Program-made: the position numbers and the translations under genes
Source of the DNA: Planctomycetota bacterium
Lineage (GTDB): Bacteria; Planctomycetota; J058; JAJDCP01
Direction of reading: 5' to 3'
DNA: 64,000 nucleotides
Assembly: GCA_029260765.1 (NCBI GenBank)
Contig: JAJDCP010000075.1
Location: forward strand, 55,157-119,156
Part shown: positions 17,126 to 25,310 of the stretch, piece by piece
Layout of the letters: each line of letters starts with the position of its first letter
Position numbering within the stretch: position 1 is the first letter of the stretch
The notes under the pieces: generated by a model
Databases searched by the model: none
What the model saw: the letters and a program-made list of their open reading frames with translations, nothing else
What the model was told of the DNA's origin: nothing

Positions 17126-18355
17126 TCAGGTGTAACGGTAGTTGCTGCGACGGCTGGGGCGCTGGCTGCGGCCCGCGCTCGGGGCCTCGCCCTCGTTCCG
17201 CGTGGTGCGCTTGGATTCGCGCCCGAACAAGGAACCGCGTTCGGGCTTGGGCGGTGCGTTGCGGCTGGAATTTGCCTGTCCGCCGGCCCCACCGGAAATC
17301 CCTTTCGACAGACCGAGCAGGCCGAGGTGATGGTCGGCCACTTCCTGGTCGATGGCGCGCTCCTGCGCCAGGCGGGTCAGCGACTGCTCAAGACTGACCA
17401 TGCCGTACTTGCGCCCTGTCTGGATGGCGCTGGGAATCTGCACGGTCTTGCCGTCCCGGATCAGAGCCCGTACCGCCGGCGTCGCCACCAGGATCTCGAA
17501 GGCCGCCACCCGCCCGCCACCGTTCTTCTCGAGCAGGATCTGGGAGATGATGGCTTGCAGGCTATTCGAGAACATCGCCCGGATCTGCGCCTGTTGGTTG
17601 GCCGGGAACACGTTGACAATACGCTCGACAGTCTGTGAGGCGCTCTGGGTGTGCAGAGTGCTCATCACCAGGTGGCCGGTCTCGGCGCAGGTGATGGCCA
17701 GCGAGATCGTCTCGAGGTCGCGCATTTCTCCGACCAGAATCACGTCGGGGTCCTCGCGCAGAGCGCTGCGCAGGGCATTGTTGAAGCTGAGGGTGTGCTG
17801 GCCCAGCTCGCGTTGGTTGACCATGCATTTGCGCGGCTCGTGGACGAACTCGATCGGGTCTTCAATGGTGATGATGTGTCCAGCGAGCGTCTGATTGATC
17901 GAGTTGAGCATGGCCGCCAGAGTGGTCGACTTGCCCGAGCCGGTGGGCCCGGTGACCAGCACCAGCCCCTTGTGGAGCTTGCAGAAGTCGTGGATCACCG
18001 CGGGCAGAGCGAGCTGCTCGATGGTCGGGACTTTTGTGGGAATCACCCGGAACACCGCGGCGATGCCGCGCTTTTGGTAGAATATGTTGCCGCGGAAACG
18101 GGTCTCGTCGCTGAGGCTGACGGCAAAGTCCAGCTCTTTGTCAGCCTCAAGCCGATTCTGCTGCCCTTCGCTGAGCACGTCGAACAGCAGCCGCCGCAGG
18201 CTCTCTGGTTCAAAGCACAAGGGCCGCGTCGAGCCGGGTGATGAGAGCTTGTGTGTCGAGCCGTGCTTACGCACCATCGCTGGCGCGCCGGAGCTCAGAT
18301 GCAGGTCGGAGCCGCCGACTTTCTTCGAGTACATCAACAACGCCAACAGGTCCAT
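17126..18355 (-). CDS. pilT: PilT-type twitching motility ATPase
   Basis: A 409-residue PilT-family ATPase. It begins MDLLALLMYSKKVGGSDLHL, the classic PilT opening, so the start at 18355 (GGGAG upstream) is preferred to the longer frame from 18436. Walker A is GPTGSGKSTT (K142), Asp box IEDPIEFVHEP, Walker B-region VILVGEMRDLET and His box TGHLVMSTLHTQSA, followed by the retraction-type tail ALIRDGKTVQIPSAIQTG and a QSL helix. All catalytic motifs are intact. The last 55 or so residues are a Ser/Arg/Pro/Gly-rich tail ending RRSNYRYT that usual PilT proteins lack; with so many serines it is a plausible target for the kinases encoded downstream. Preceded by the degenerate PilB gene at a 16-base gap. 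Confidence 0.92.
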   Translation of the reverse strand: MDLLALLMYSKKVGGSDLHLSSGAPAMVRKHGSTHKLSSPGSTRPLCFEPESLRRLLFDVLSEGQQNRLEADKELDFAVSLSDETRFRGNIFYQKRGIAAVFRVIPTKVPTIEQLALPAVIHDFCKLHKGLVLVTGPTGSGKSTTLAAMLNSINQTLAGHIITIEDPIEFVHEPRKCMVNQRELGQHTLSFNNALRSALREDPDVILVGEMRDLETISLAITCAETGHLVMSTLHTQSASQTVERIVNVFPANQQAQIRAMFSNSLQAIISQILLEKNGGGRVAAFEILVATPAVRALIRDGKTVQIPSAIQTGRKYGMVSLEQSLTRLAQERAIDQEVADHHLGLLGLSKGISGGAGGQANSSRNAPPKPERGSLFGRESKRTTRNEGEAPSAGRSQRPSRRSNYRYT

Positions 18356-18371
18356 CGGGACTCCCGGGGAA

Positions 18372-19658
18372 TCAGGCTGTCCAAAGCAGGCGGGCCAGCT
18401 GTGTGCGGTCATCGGCTGCGATGGCCGCGCGCTCATCGTTGCCGAGCCGCAGAATCTCCAGCGCGTGAGGTGGCGTGGAGTCTGCCTGCAGCACGACGAT
18501 CAGGTTTGCTGCCACCAGAGACGGCCGACAGCCCGCTTCCAGCATCGCCAGCACGGCGCACGCCGCTTGAGGTTCGCTCAGCGCCACGATCACCAGCCGT
18601 CGGCTGGCGACTTCCACTGCGGCGGGCAGATCGCGGAGCTCGGTGCGCAAGGACACCACGACATCCGCCGCGCGTGCCGCCGCTTCGAGATCAGGCAGCC
18701 GCCGCGCGCTGCTCGGCCAGGTCCACGGACCGGCCTCGACCAAGCCCAGGATGCGCCCCATGCCTCCAATACGTGCTAGGGCGCAGGACAGGCGCGCAGC
18801 GAGAGACTCCTCCGGAGCGCTGCACAGCAACAGGCCGGTTTCTTGCGCAAGTGAGCACTGCACGGCCGTCTTGAGCGTCGCATCGAGCTGAAAATCGGAC
18901 AGGGCCGGCTCGAGTCCCCAGCTCCGCAACGCAATCCGAAAGCTGGGCCCGCGTGGATCTCCAGAGGTCTGCTCGAGCAGACAGAGAACCGGGTCAGAAT
19001 CATCGATGGCGAGGGGGAAGCCGGGGAAGCGGTTCTGGGCCTCGACCAGCTCTTTCAAGCGCGCACAGGGCAGCTTCTCGACCAGCTGCCAGCCGCCTTC
19101 AAGAAGTTGGCGCACTACCAACTCGTCCTGCAGGGCATCGATCCGCAACGCAGAGGCACCCTGCTTCCAGGCCCGCACAAGCAGGACCCGCAGCCAGTCC
19201 GGTGGACCATCGACGGATAGAACGACTCCAACGCTCGGGGGCGGTGCGCCTTCGGGGTAGAGGATCTGAAAGACGCGGCTCCGGGTGGTCATTACCGGCC
19301 GCACCCTATGTCCGGTGTGCGCTTCGAGCTCGGCCAGCACGCTACCGTCGGGAACCTGGTCGAAAGCGACCACGACCTCGTCGTCGTCGCGGCACAGGGG
19401 AACCGCGCGGTGTCGGCGCAACAACTCGGGGGAATAGTCGGCCAGCACATCGCGGTCGATGCCCTCAGGGTCCGCGAAAACGACATCGGTCTGGGCCTCT
19501 TCGGCCAGAGCCGCCGCGTACTGGACCTCACTCAGCGAGCCGTTCTCGATCAGGCGTGTCGCGAGAGCCTCGGGGGCCTCGGCGCTATCCGCTTCGTCCG
19601 CAAAACTCTCTGTCAAGAATTTGCGCCGGATCAGGCTCTTGAGCCCGCGCCGGGTCAT
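18372..19658 (-). CDS. Degenerate PilB/GspE-like protein without nucleotide-binding motifs
   Basis: A 428-residue protein that can be aligned by eye to PilB/GspE along its length. Residues about 30-145 form an MshEN-type domain (LIENGSLSEVQYAAAL, then YSPELLRRHRAVPL, then VVVAFDQV). The rest follows the ATPase core: WKQGASALRID where PilB has ASDIHIE, EGGW for the DG turn, TGLLLCSAPEESLAARL exactly where Walker A should be, and SLRTELRD where the Walker B-region G-E-I-R-D lies. The Walker A lysine, Asp-box acids and His-box histidines are all gone, so it should not hydrolyse ATP. It heads the pilT-kinase gene run. The ATG at 19658 is preferred to an upstream GTG at 19682. Possible roles are a scaffold or sensor for the PilT motors. 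Confidence 0.72.
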   Translation of the reverse strand: MTRRGLKSLIRRKFLTESFADEADSAEAPEALATRLIENGSLSEVQYAAALAEEAQTDVVFADPEGIDRDVLADYSPELLRRHRAVPLCRDDDEVVVAFDQVPDGSVLAELEAHTGHRVRPVMTTRSRVFQILYPEGAPPPSVGVVLSVDGPPDWLRVLLVRAWKQGASALRIDALQDELVVRQLLEGGWQLVEKLPCARLKELVEAQNRFPGFPLAIDDSDPVLCLLEQTSGDPRGPSFRIALRSWGLEPALSDFQLDATLKTAVQCSLAQETGLLLCSAPEESLAARLSCALARIGGMGRILGLVEAGPWTWPSSARRLPDLEAAARAADVVVSLRTELRDLPAAVEVASRRLVIVALSEPQAACAVLAMLEAGCRPSLVAANLIVVLQADSTPPHALEILRLGNDERAAIAADDRTQLARLLWTA

Positions 19659-19770
19659 GTCTCTTGCACCTGCGTCGGCCACACCACCATCCTCTGAGCT
19701 AGACGTTCAGAGTCTAGATCAGAGGCAGGTTCTGCGCAAAGCCGCAACGCACATGACTCCGCCGCACGGA

Positions 19771-19800
19771 TTGGCGCAGCCGCCTGTTCCCCGCTACTAT
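19771..19800 (+). promoter_or_regulatory. Possible promoter of the receiver-receiver-kinase gene
   Basis: TTGGCG (19771-19776) and TACTAT (19795-19800) are 18 bases apart, matching the sigma-70 consensus at four of six positions each. Transcription would begin only a few bases before the chosen ATG at 19814, giving an almost leaderless mRNA. No strong Shine-Dalgarno sequence is present, which fits. Confidence 0.3.
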
Positions 19801-19813
19801 GGGGCGGAACCTG

Positions 19814-21481
19814 ATGGCGACAATTATGAACATTCTCTTGATTGATGATGATGATGTAGACCGCATGGCCGTGCGGCGGAGTCTCGCGCGCGCGGAGGGG
19901 ATGACAGTCCACCTCGACGAGGCCGTCAATCTCGCCGAGGGCCTCGAGGCGTTCAAGACAGGAAGCTACGACTGCGCTCTGCTCGACTTGAATCTGCCGG
20001 ACGGGACGGCCTTCGACATGCTGTCCAGGGTCTGTCCCGATGGCCGGTCTGCGATCCCCATCGTGATTCTCTCTGGTGAGCACGACGGCGAACACAGCCT
20101 GCAGCTGTTGACTGCAGGGGCGCAGGACTACCTGGTCAAGGCCCGCATCAGCACGGAAACCCTGCTGCACGCCATCCGCTATGCGATGGCCCGCCACCAA
20201 CGCATGGCCCTGCCTGCTGCAGGGCCTGTGTCACCTCCCCAGGCAGGCAAAGAGTCGACCGTTGAAATCAAACCTGAGCCGATTCCGCACCGGCTGCTGG
20301 TCGCTGATGCCGATCCAGCGCGCCAGGCCGAGGTCGCCCATTGGCTCGTTGTCGATGGCTTCGAAGTCGATGCCGTCAGCGATCAAGCGGGCCTGCAGGC
20401 GCAGCTGGCAACGGACCCGCCGGAGTTGCTGGTCTGCGAGCTCGAGAGCGAAAACTCGCCGCTGGTGAGGCTGTTGGCTGGCGCGCGTCCTCCAGCGATG
20501 CCGATCTTGTTCACCACCAGCATCGACTGGGATGTCGCCCAGCGCTGCCTCGGCTTGTTCGACCGGGTACGGGTGCTCGTGCGGCCTTTCACGCCCAGGC
20601 AGCTGGTCGAAATGGTGCACAGCCTGCTCAACAGCGAGGCCGCCCGTCCTTCCCACCACCTGAGCCCCGGTTCGCAGCTGCGTGGCTATGAAATGGGCAA
20701 CGTGCTCGGCGTCGGGGGCATGGGAACCGTCTACGCCGCCCGTCAGATCGAGTTGGACCGCAAAGTAGCGCTCAAGGTGCTACCCGCAGAGCTGACCAAC
20801 GACTTCGAGTGCATCGAGCGCTTCAAGCGCGAGGCCCGGGTGCTGGCGAGCCTCGACCATCCGAACATCATCCCGATCTACGACATGTTCGAGGTCCAGG
20901 GGCGTTTCCACATCGTGATGGGTTTTGCGGGTGGAGGAAGTACCGGCGACCTGATCGAAGAGCGCGGAGCGCTCAACGAAGCGCTGGCAGCTCGCCTGAT
21001 CAGCGAGGCAGCCCGCGGATTGCATGCCGCCGAGTGCAAGGGAATCGTGCACCGCGATGTCAAGCCCGACAACCTGCTACTCAACGACGAAGGCACTGTG
21101 CGGGTCGCGGACTTCGGCCTGGCCAAGATGGACGACAGGCAGGCCCAGGTCACCCAGACAGGCTTTGTCCTCGGCACGCCTGCGTACATGGCGCCTGAGC
21201 AATGGGACGACCAACGGGTGCCCGACGGGCGCACCGATCTATACGCGCTCGGCTGCACACTGTTCTACTTCCTGACTGCCCGCCTGCCTTTCCCGGGAAA
21301 CACCCCGGCGTCGATCATGCGCCAGCACATCCTCTCGGCGCCTCCGCGCCTGGCAGCCTACCGTCCGGACGTCTCGGCCGAGATCTGTGCGGTCGTCCAG
21401 ACGCTGCTGCACAAGGACCCTGAGCAACGCTTCCAGAATGGGACGGCTTTGGCCGAGGCCCTGTCGGGCTCCGGATCTTAG
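19814..21481 (+). CDS. Receiver - receiver-like - Ser/Thr kinase fusion
   Basis: A 555-residue protein (counting from the second ATG; starts at 19799 or 19826 are also possible). The first receiver has a DDDD cluster at 11-14, acceptor D58 (ALLDLNLPDG) and the lysine in LVKARI. The second region (about 155-275: HRLLVADADPARQAEVAHWL, then VLVRPFTPRQLVEMV) is receiver-like, but its acceptor site reads LLVCELE with no Asp. The kinase (about 288-550) is complete: GVGGMG, K321, HRDVKPDN (H413, D415), DFG at 433-435, GTPAYMAPEQW. It is close in sequence and layout to the two receiver-kinases across the divergent region at 12.4-15.9 kb, with the same IIPIYDMF and TDLYALGCTLF blocks, so the three kinases probably arose by local duplication. 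Confidence 0.9.
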   Translation: MATIMNILLIDDDDVDRMAVRRSLARAEGMTVHLDEAVNLAEGLEAFKTGSYDCALLDLNLPDGTAFDMLSRVCPDGRSAIPIVILSGEHDGEHSLQLLTAGAQDYLVKARISTETLLHAIRYAMARHQRMALPAAGPVSPPQAGKESTVEIKPEPIPHRLLVADADPARQAEVAHWLVVDGFEVDAVSDQAGLQAQLATDPPELLVCELESENSPLVRLLAGARPPAMPILFTTSIDWDVAQRCLGLFDRVRVLVRPFTPRQLVEMVHSLLNSEAARPSHHLSPGSQLRGYEMGNVLGVGGMGTVYAARQIELDRKVALKVLPAELTNDFECIERFKREARVLASLDHPNIIPIYDMFEVQGRFHIVMGFAGGGSTGDLIEERGALNEALAARLISEAARGLHAAECKGIVHRDVKPDNLLLNDEGTVRVADFGLAKMDDRQAQVTQTGFVLGTPAYMAPEQWDDQRVPDGRTDLYALGCTLFYFLTARLPFPGNTPASIMRQHILSAPPRLAAYRPDVSAEICAVVQTLLHKDPEQRFQNGTALAEALSGSGS

Positions 21482-21488
21482 CTCTAGC

Positions 21489-23117
21489 TCAGGACTCGAC
21501 AACTGTAGGCGACACCCTGCCAGGACGTGCAAAAAGATAGCCCTGCACGAAGCGGATCCCCAGGGCCTTGACCGCCTCCAGGTCTTCCCGCGACTCGACC
21601 CCCACCGCGACGATGCGTATCTCCAGCGCCTTGGCGATCTGCGTCAGACCTGCCAAGACCGTATTCTTCTCGACGTTGTTGGCCAGCCCACGCACCAAGC
21701 GGCAGTCCGTCTTGACCACACGTGGAGCAATGCGCAAGAAGCTCTGCAGGGTCGACTGGCCGTAGCCGAGGTGGTCGACTGCAAACGGGACACCGCGCCG
21801 GCGCAGCGCGGCGACACGGTTGAAGAACGAGCCCTGGGCCCGAATCCAGCGACTATCGAGGTCGATGATCGGGAACTTGGGCAGAATGCGGAACAGCTCG
21901 ATCAACTCTTCAATGGGGGTCTCCGTCAACGTTTGCGGGAAAAGATTCAGATGCAGCGGATGCGTGCGGGCGATGTCCTGGGCTTGTTGCAAGCAGCAGG
22001 CGGCCATGCGCAGGTCGACCTGCCGCAACACGCCGGCCTGCCGTGCGTGTGCAAACAAGGTATGCGGCTCGAGGTCGTCCTGAGGAAACCGGATCAGCAA
22101 CTCGTAGCCCACAGGACGGTTCTCTTGCAGGTCGATCACGGGCTGGATTGCGACCTCCGGCTGCAGTTTTTGCAGCAGCCACTGGGCCGTGTTCGCCGTG
22201 CTCGCCGCCTTCTTGGAGCGAGGCGGGGGTGCTTGCGCTTCACGCAGGGTTGCCTGCAGGGTATCGAGAAACGGCCCCAGCGTATCACTCTCGGTGCGCA
22301 CGCTCGCCGCGGCGACCTCGACGGACCGAGAGCTCTCGGGCAGCTCATCGAGCAGCGGTTGTTCCTGCAATGAGGTACGCAATGCCTCTGCTTGCGCGCG
22401 GACCTCTTCTTCGAGCGAGCTCGGTTGCAGACTGAGGAACTCGCCCGCTCCCAAACGCGCCAGTGGCACACTCGCCCCGAGTACCGTGCGGAGTCGCGCG
22501 GCCAGAGCCACGAGACAACGATCCGCCAGAGCGTACCCGTGCTCGCGATTGAGGGCATCCAGACCGCGGAGGTGGACCCGAAGCACAGCGGTCCAGAACT
22601 CTTTGCCCGGCTGCCCGGCAAACTCTGCTTTCAGGAGGCTCTCGAATCCGCGCCGGTCGAGCAGACCCGTCAAGCTGTCTTGGCCGGCGATCTGAGACAG
22701 CCGATCTACCGTCTCGACCAGATCGCGGTGCAGGCGTTGTCTCTCCATCGCATAGCGGATCGAGCGCAGCAGGTTCTCACTCGTGATGTCGCCCTTCCTC
22801 AGGAAGTCCTGGGCACCGGCCTGCAGCAGCTGCAGCCCAAGGGCGTGGTCACTGAAACCCGTCAGCACAACGATGGGCGTCATGGGGCAATCCCGCTGAT
22901 GGACCCGTTCGAGCACCTCAAAAGCATTCCCATCGGGCAACAGGTGATCGAGCAACGCACAGTCGAACGCCTGCTCGAGCAGCGCTTCACACGCCTGGGC
23001 GACGTTCGAGGCCTCGTGGATCTCGCAGTCCAAGCCACTGCGCTGCAACAGCCGCTGCACTGACATACGATCCACGTCATCGTCATCGACGATCAGAATA
23101 TTGAAACTGTCGGCCAT
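21489..23117 (-). CDS. Receiver with degenerate GGDEF and degenerate EAL domains
   Basis: A 542-residue response regulator. The receiver (1-125) has the DDDD cluster, acceptor D57 and an LLRSIRYAMERQ helix like its neighbours. The GGDEF domain keeps DSLTGLLDRRGF, but the signature is GAGEF (223-227), so it should not make c-di-GMP. In the EAL domain EAL is ELL (339-341), the asparagine in LNLF and lysine K469 are kept, DDFG is DHLG (448-451) and the AEGVE motif is AVGVE. By eye, two or more metal-binding residues are lost, so hydrolysis is doubtful and a c-di-GMP-binding or protein-interaction role is likelier. The start at 23117 (GGGAAG upstream) places MADSFNILIVDDDD at the N-terminus. It ends 8 bases after the convergent kinase gene. 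Confidence 0.85.
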   Translation of the reverse strand: MADSFNILIVDDDDVDRMSVQRLLQRSGLDCEIHEASNVAQACEALLEQAFDCALLDHLLPDGNAFEVLERVHQRDCPMTPIVVLTGFSDHALGLQLLQAGAQDFLRKGDITSENLLRSIRYAMERQRLHRDLVETVDRLSQIAGQDSLTGLLDRRGFESLLKAEFAGQPGKEFWTAVLRVHLRGLDALNREHGYALADRCLVALAARLRTVLGASVPLARLGAGEFLSLQPSSLEEEVRAQAEALRTSLQEQPLLDELPESSRSVEVAAASVRTESDTLGPFLDTLQATLREAQAPPPRSKKAASTANTAQWLLQKLQPEVAIQPVIDLQENRPVGYELLIRFPQDDLEPHTLFAHARQAGVLRQVDLRMAACCLQQAQDIARTHPLHLNLFPQTLTETPIEELIELFRILPKFPIIDLDSRWIRAQGSFFNRVAALRRRGVPFAVDHLGYGQSTLQSFLRIAPRVVKTDCRLVRGLANNVEKNTVLAGLTQIAKALEIRIVAVGVESREDLEAVKALGIRFVQGYLFARPGRVSPTVVES

Positions 23118-23464
23118 TTCAGGTCTTCCCGCGCATCCCCTACCTGGTATGAAGTCTAGACACTGCCCGATCAAGCCTCAAGTTGTCCAATCTGAGGTCT
23201 GACGTCTACCCTGCGGCATGATCCGCCGATCCGCGTGTGCTTGGCGACGTTGACCGACGTCAGGTACCTGGGAATAAAGACAAAAATGGCAGAAAATTTG
23301 CTGCAAAGACCTGCTGATTGTACGACGATGTCCTCCAGAGAGCGCGCTAAGAGCGGAAAGGAGTGCTACAATTGGCGCTCGACGTCTATGGGACCGCCAT
23401 CTACACTTTCCTGGTATTCCATTAATGTTCCGCCGAATGAACGCCCTAGAGGAACCGAACCACG
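23118..23464. other. 347-base divergent intergenic region
   Basis: It lies between the GGDEF-EAL gene (minus) and the single-domain receiver gene (plus). It is noticeably more A/T-rich than its surroundings. It holds a candidate sigma-70 promoter at 23250-23278 and a TACAAT box at 23367-23372 with no clear -35 partner. The only open frames are short and lack coding character. No RNA gene or inverted repeat stands out. Confidence 0.6.
23250..23278 (+). promoter_or_regulatory. Candidate sigma-70 promoter upstream of the single-domain receiver
   Basis: TTGACC (23250-23255) matches the -35 consensus at five of six positions. AATAAA (23273-23278) follows after 17 bases and matches the -10 box at four. 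The leader to the GTG start at 23465 would be about 180 bases, long enough for further control elements. Confidence 0.38.
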
Positions 23465-23902
23465 GTGGAAAGCGACCTCTTTCGCAGCAAGCTTAGCGTG
23501 CTGGTCGTCGATGATGACGTCGTGGATGCCAAGGCTCTCCGCCGCGCATTCCGTCGCCGCAACATCGACTTCCCCCTGCTCTTCGAAGAAGACGGCATCG
23601 AAGCATTGAAGCGGCTGCGCGGTACCGATGACAAGGTGCGTCCAGCCCGCCCGTTCTTGGTATTGCTCGACATCAACATGCCGCGCATGAACGGACTCGA
23701 GTTCCTCAAGGAGCTGCGGGCAGATCCCGAGTTGAAAAAAACCGTCGTGTTCATGCTGACGACTTCGCGAGCAGAAGATGATAAAGCGGCGGCCTACGCC
23801 CAGAATGTCGCAGGCTATATCGTCAAGTCCGACGTCGGTGAGCACTTCGACAAACTGATCGGCCTGCTGAACTGTTACAACGACCTCGTCCGTTTTCCCT
23901 GA
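23465..23902 (+). CDS. Single-domain response regulator (Rcp1-like receiver)
   Basis: A 145-residue stand-alone receiver. It has D16-D18 (VVDDD), acceptor D69 in FLVLLDINMPRMNG, the TTS switch threonine and a conserved lysine in GYIVKSD. The segment EDGIEALKRLRG and the length resemble Rcp1-type receivers that act as phospho-shuttles or by direct protein contact, since no output domain follows. Translation starts at GTG with GAGGA 12 bases upstream. The DVVDAKALRRAFRRR opening follows the same D-x-x-D-x-K/R plan as the fused receivers nearby, so it may share a histidine kinase with them, for instance the REC-GAF-HK at 10.7-12.4 kb. It ends 4 bases before the convergent PLD-like lipoprotein gene. 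Confidence 0.9.
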   Translation: MESDLFRSKLSVLVVDDDVVDAKALRRAFRRRNIDFPLLFEEDGIEALKRLRGTDDKVRPARPFLVLLDINMPRMNGLEFLKELRADPELKKTVVFMLTTSRAEDDKAAAYAQNVAGYIVKSDVGEHFDKLIGLLNCYNDLVRFP

Positions 23903-23906
23903 TTCC

Positions 23907-25205
23907 CTACTGCGCTATCCGCTTGGCCTCATACTCCCGCTCGGGATCGACGGTCTCAACGTAGGGGCCCTGCCACAAGTCTTCGAAGAATCCGTCCAGA
24001 TCTCGTGCGAAACTGCTGCCTTCGACGACCAGGCCCAGATTGCGGCTCTGGTAGAAGTAGTCCGGGCTCCAGTTGCTGGTTCCCACCCACGCGAAGTGGC
24101 CATCTACAGTCATGTACTTGCAGTGGACTACCCGGGCGAACGGGATGAATCCCTGCTTTGCCTCGGGAATGGTCACCATCCGCACCTCTATGCCTGTTTC
24201 TTTTTGCAGCGATTTCAAGCCGGCGATGGCGCTGCGACCGGTGTTCCAATCTGCCAGCAACAGCTCGATCTGCACCCCTCGCGAGGCCGCCGCCCGCAAC
24301 GCATCATCGAGATCGGTAAAGGTTTCACCCCCATAGCCATAGGTCTTGTAGCTGAGCAGCTGCACGCGCACGCGCTGCTGCGCTCCCTCGATGGCAGCGA
24401 GCAGAGCCGGCAGATCCCACGCGCCACCGCCCGGCAGCCAATCACGCGGGCTGAACACAGGGGTCACCTGCACTGCTGCTCCGTCGTAGTCGAGCTTGAC
24501 AGGGAATGCGGGCGCGGCGTCCAGACCCGCCCGCACCGCTTCGAGCTCGGCCTCGGACTGTGCCAGCGCCCAGTCGAGGGCAAAGACCTGCCGGATGGCC
24601 GCGACCAGCGCGGGCTGCCGGACACGCATTCCCAGCTCCTGGATGTGGCTGAGGGCGCGCTCGTCAAAGTTCTGGCTGCCGAAGAAGGCTTCACTGCCAT
24701 CGACGATAAAGTACTTGGCGTGCATGACCCCGCCCCCACGGGCCGCGAAGTCGTAGATGCGCACCTCGATGCCCTCGACAGCGGCGAGCCGATCAGGGAT
24801 CTGCTGCATGCCGTCATTGCCGTAGAACTTCTTGTCGAACAAGCAATGCACCTGCACGCCGCGCGCCGCAGCTGCCTCGATGGTTTCGACCAACGGCCAG
24901 ACCAATGTTCCGTCGGGCTCCGGACTCGCATAGAAGAAACCCAGCTCGAGGCTCTTGGTCGCTCCGGCGAACATCTGTTGCCAGACCTCCGGGGCATCAG
25001 GGATCTCCGCGTGGTCCAGACTCGTCTCCACAGGCCAACTCTCGACCAGCTCCAGGGCTGGGAGGGCTGCTTCCTCGGGGGCCACCTGCAGGGAGTCAGC
25101 CGGATTCTGCCCGGCATCAGGGGACGTGGGCGGAACCTGTCCCCGATCGCCGCAGCTGGACAGGGTCAGGGCAACGACGATCAGGCATGGCAGAAATTGT
25201 GACAT
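23907..25205 (-). CDS. Phospholipase D-like lipoprotein
   Basis: A 432-residue exported protein of the PLD superfamily. The signal sequence ends in a lipobox with C18 (LTLSSC), so it should be lipid-anchored, and a Pro/Asp/Ala-rich linker follows. Two HKD motifs are intact: H162-A-K-x4-D with GSQNF, and H361-C-K-x4-D with GTSNWS, so the pair can form one phosphodiesterase site. Substrate cannot be read from sequence; relatives cleave or transfer phospholipids or nucleic acids. The start at 25205 has GGAG upstream; a longer frame to 26078 is antisense to the next gene. It is divergent from the YkgJ-like gene across a 105-base region. Confidence 0.9.
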   Translation of the reverse strand: MSQFLPCLIVVALTLSSCGDRGQVPPTSPDAGQNPADSLQVAPEEAALPALELVESWPVETSLDHAEIPDAPEVWQQMFAGATKSLELGFFYASPEPDGTLVWPLVETIEAAAARGVQVHCLFDKKFYGNDGMQQIPDRLAAVEGIEVRIYDFAARGGGVMHAKYFIVDGSEAFFGSQNFDERALSHIQELGMRVRQPALVAAIRQVFALDWALAQSEAELEAVRAGLDAAPAFPVKLDYDGAAVQVTPVFSPRDWLPGGGAWDLPALLAAIEGAQQRVRVQLLSYKTYGYGGETFTDLDDALRAAASRGVQIELLLADWNTGRSAIAGLKSLQKETGIEVRMVTIPEAKQGFIPFARVVHCKYMTVDGHFAWVGTSNWSPDYFYQSRNLGLVVEGSSFARDLDGFFEDLWQGPYVETVDPEREYEAKRIAQ

Positions 25206-25310
25206 CGCGAATCTCCGGTCGGTTTGGGGTATTGTTCCTGTGCTGCCGGCCAATGCAAGAGTCTGCTGGCCGCTCTCCCTGCAAGAGGAGCGTCGAGCTA
25301 CAATCCCCCC

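Noticed and set aside
23235..23609. Small open frame covering the region before the single-domain receiver
   Set aside because: It overlaps the receiver gene in another frame and lacks a ribosome site and coding character.
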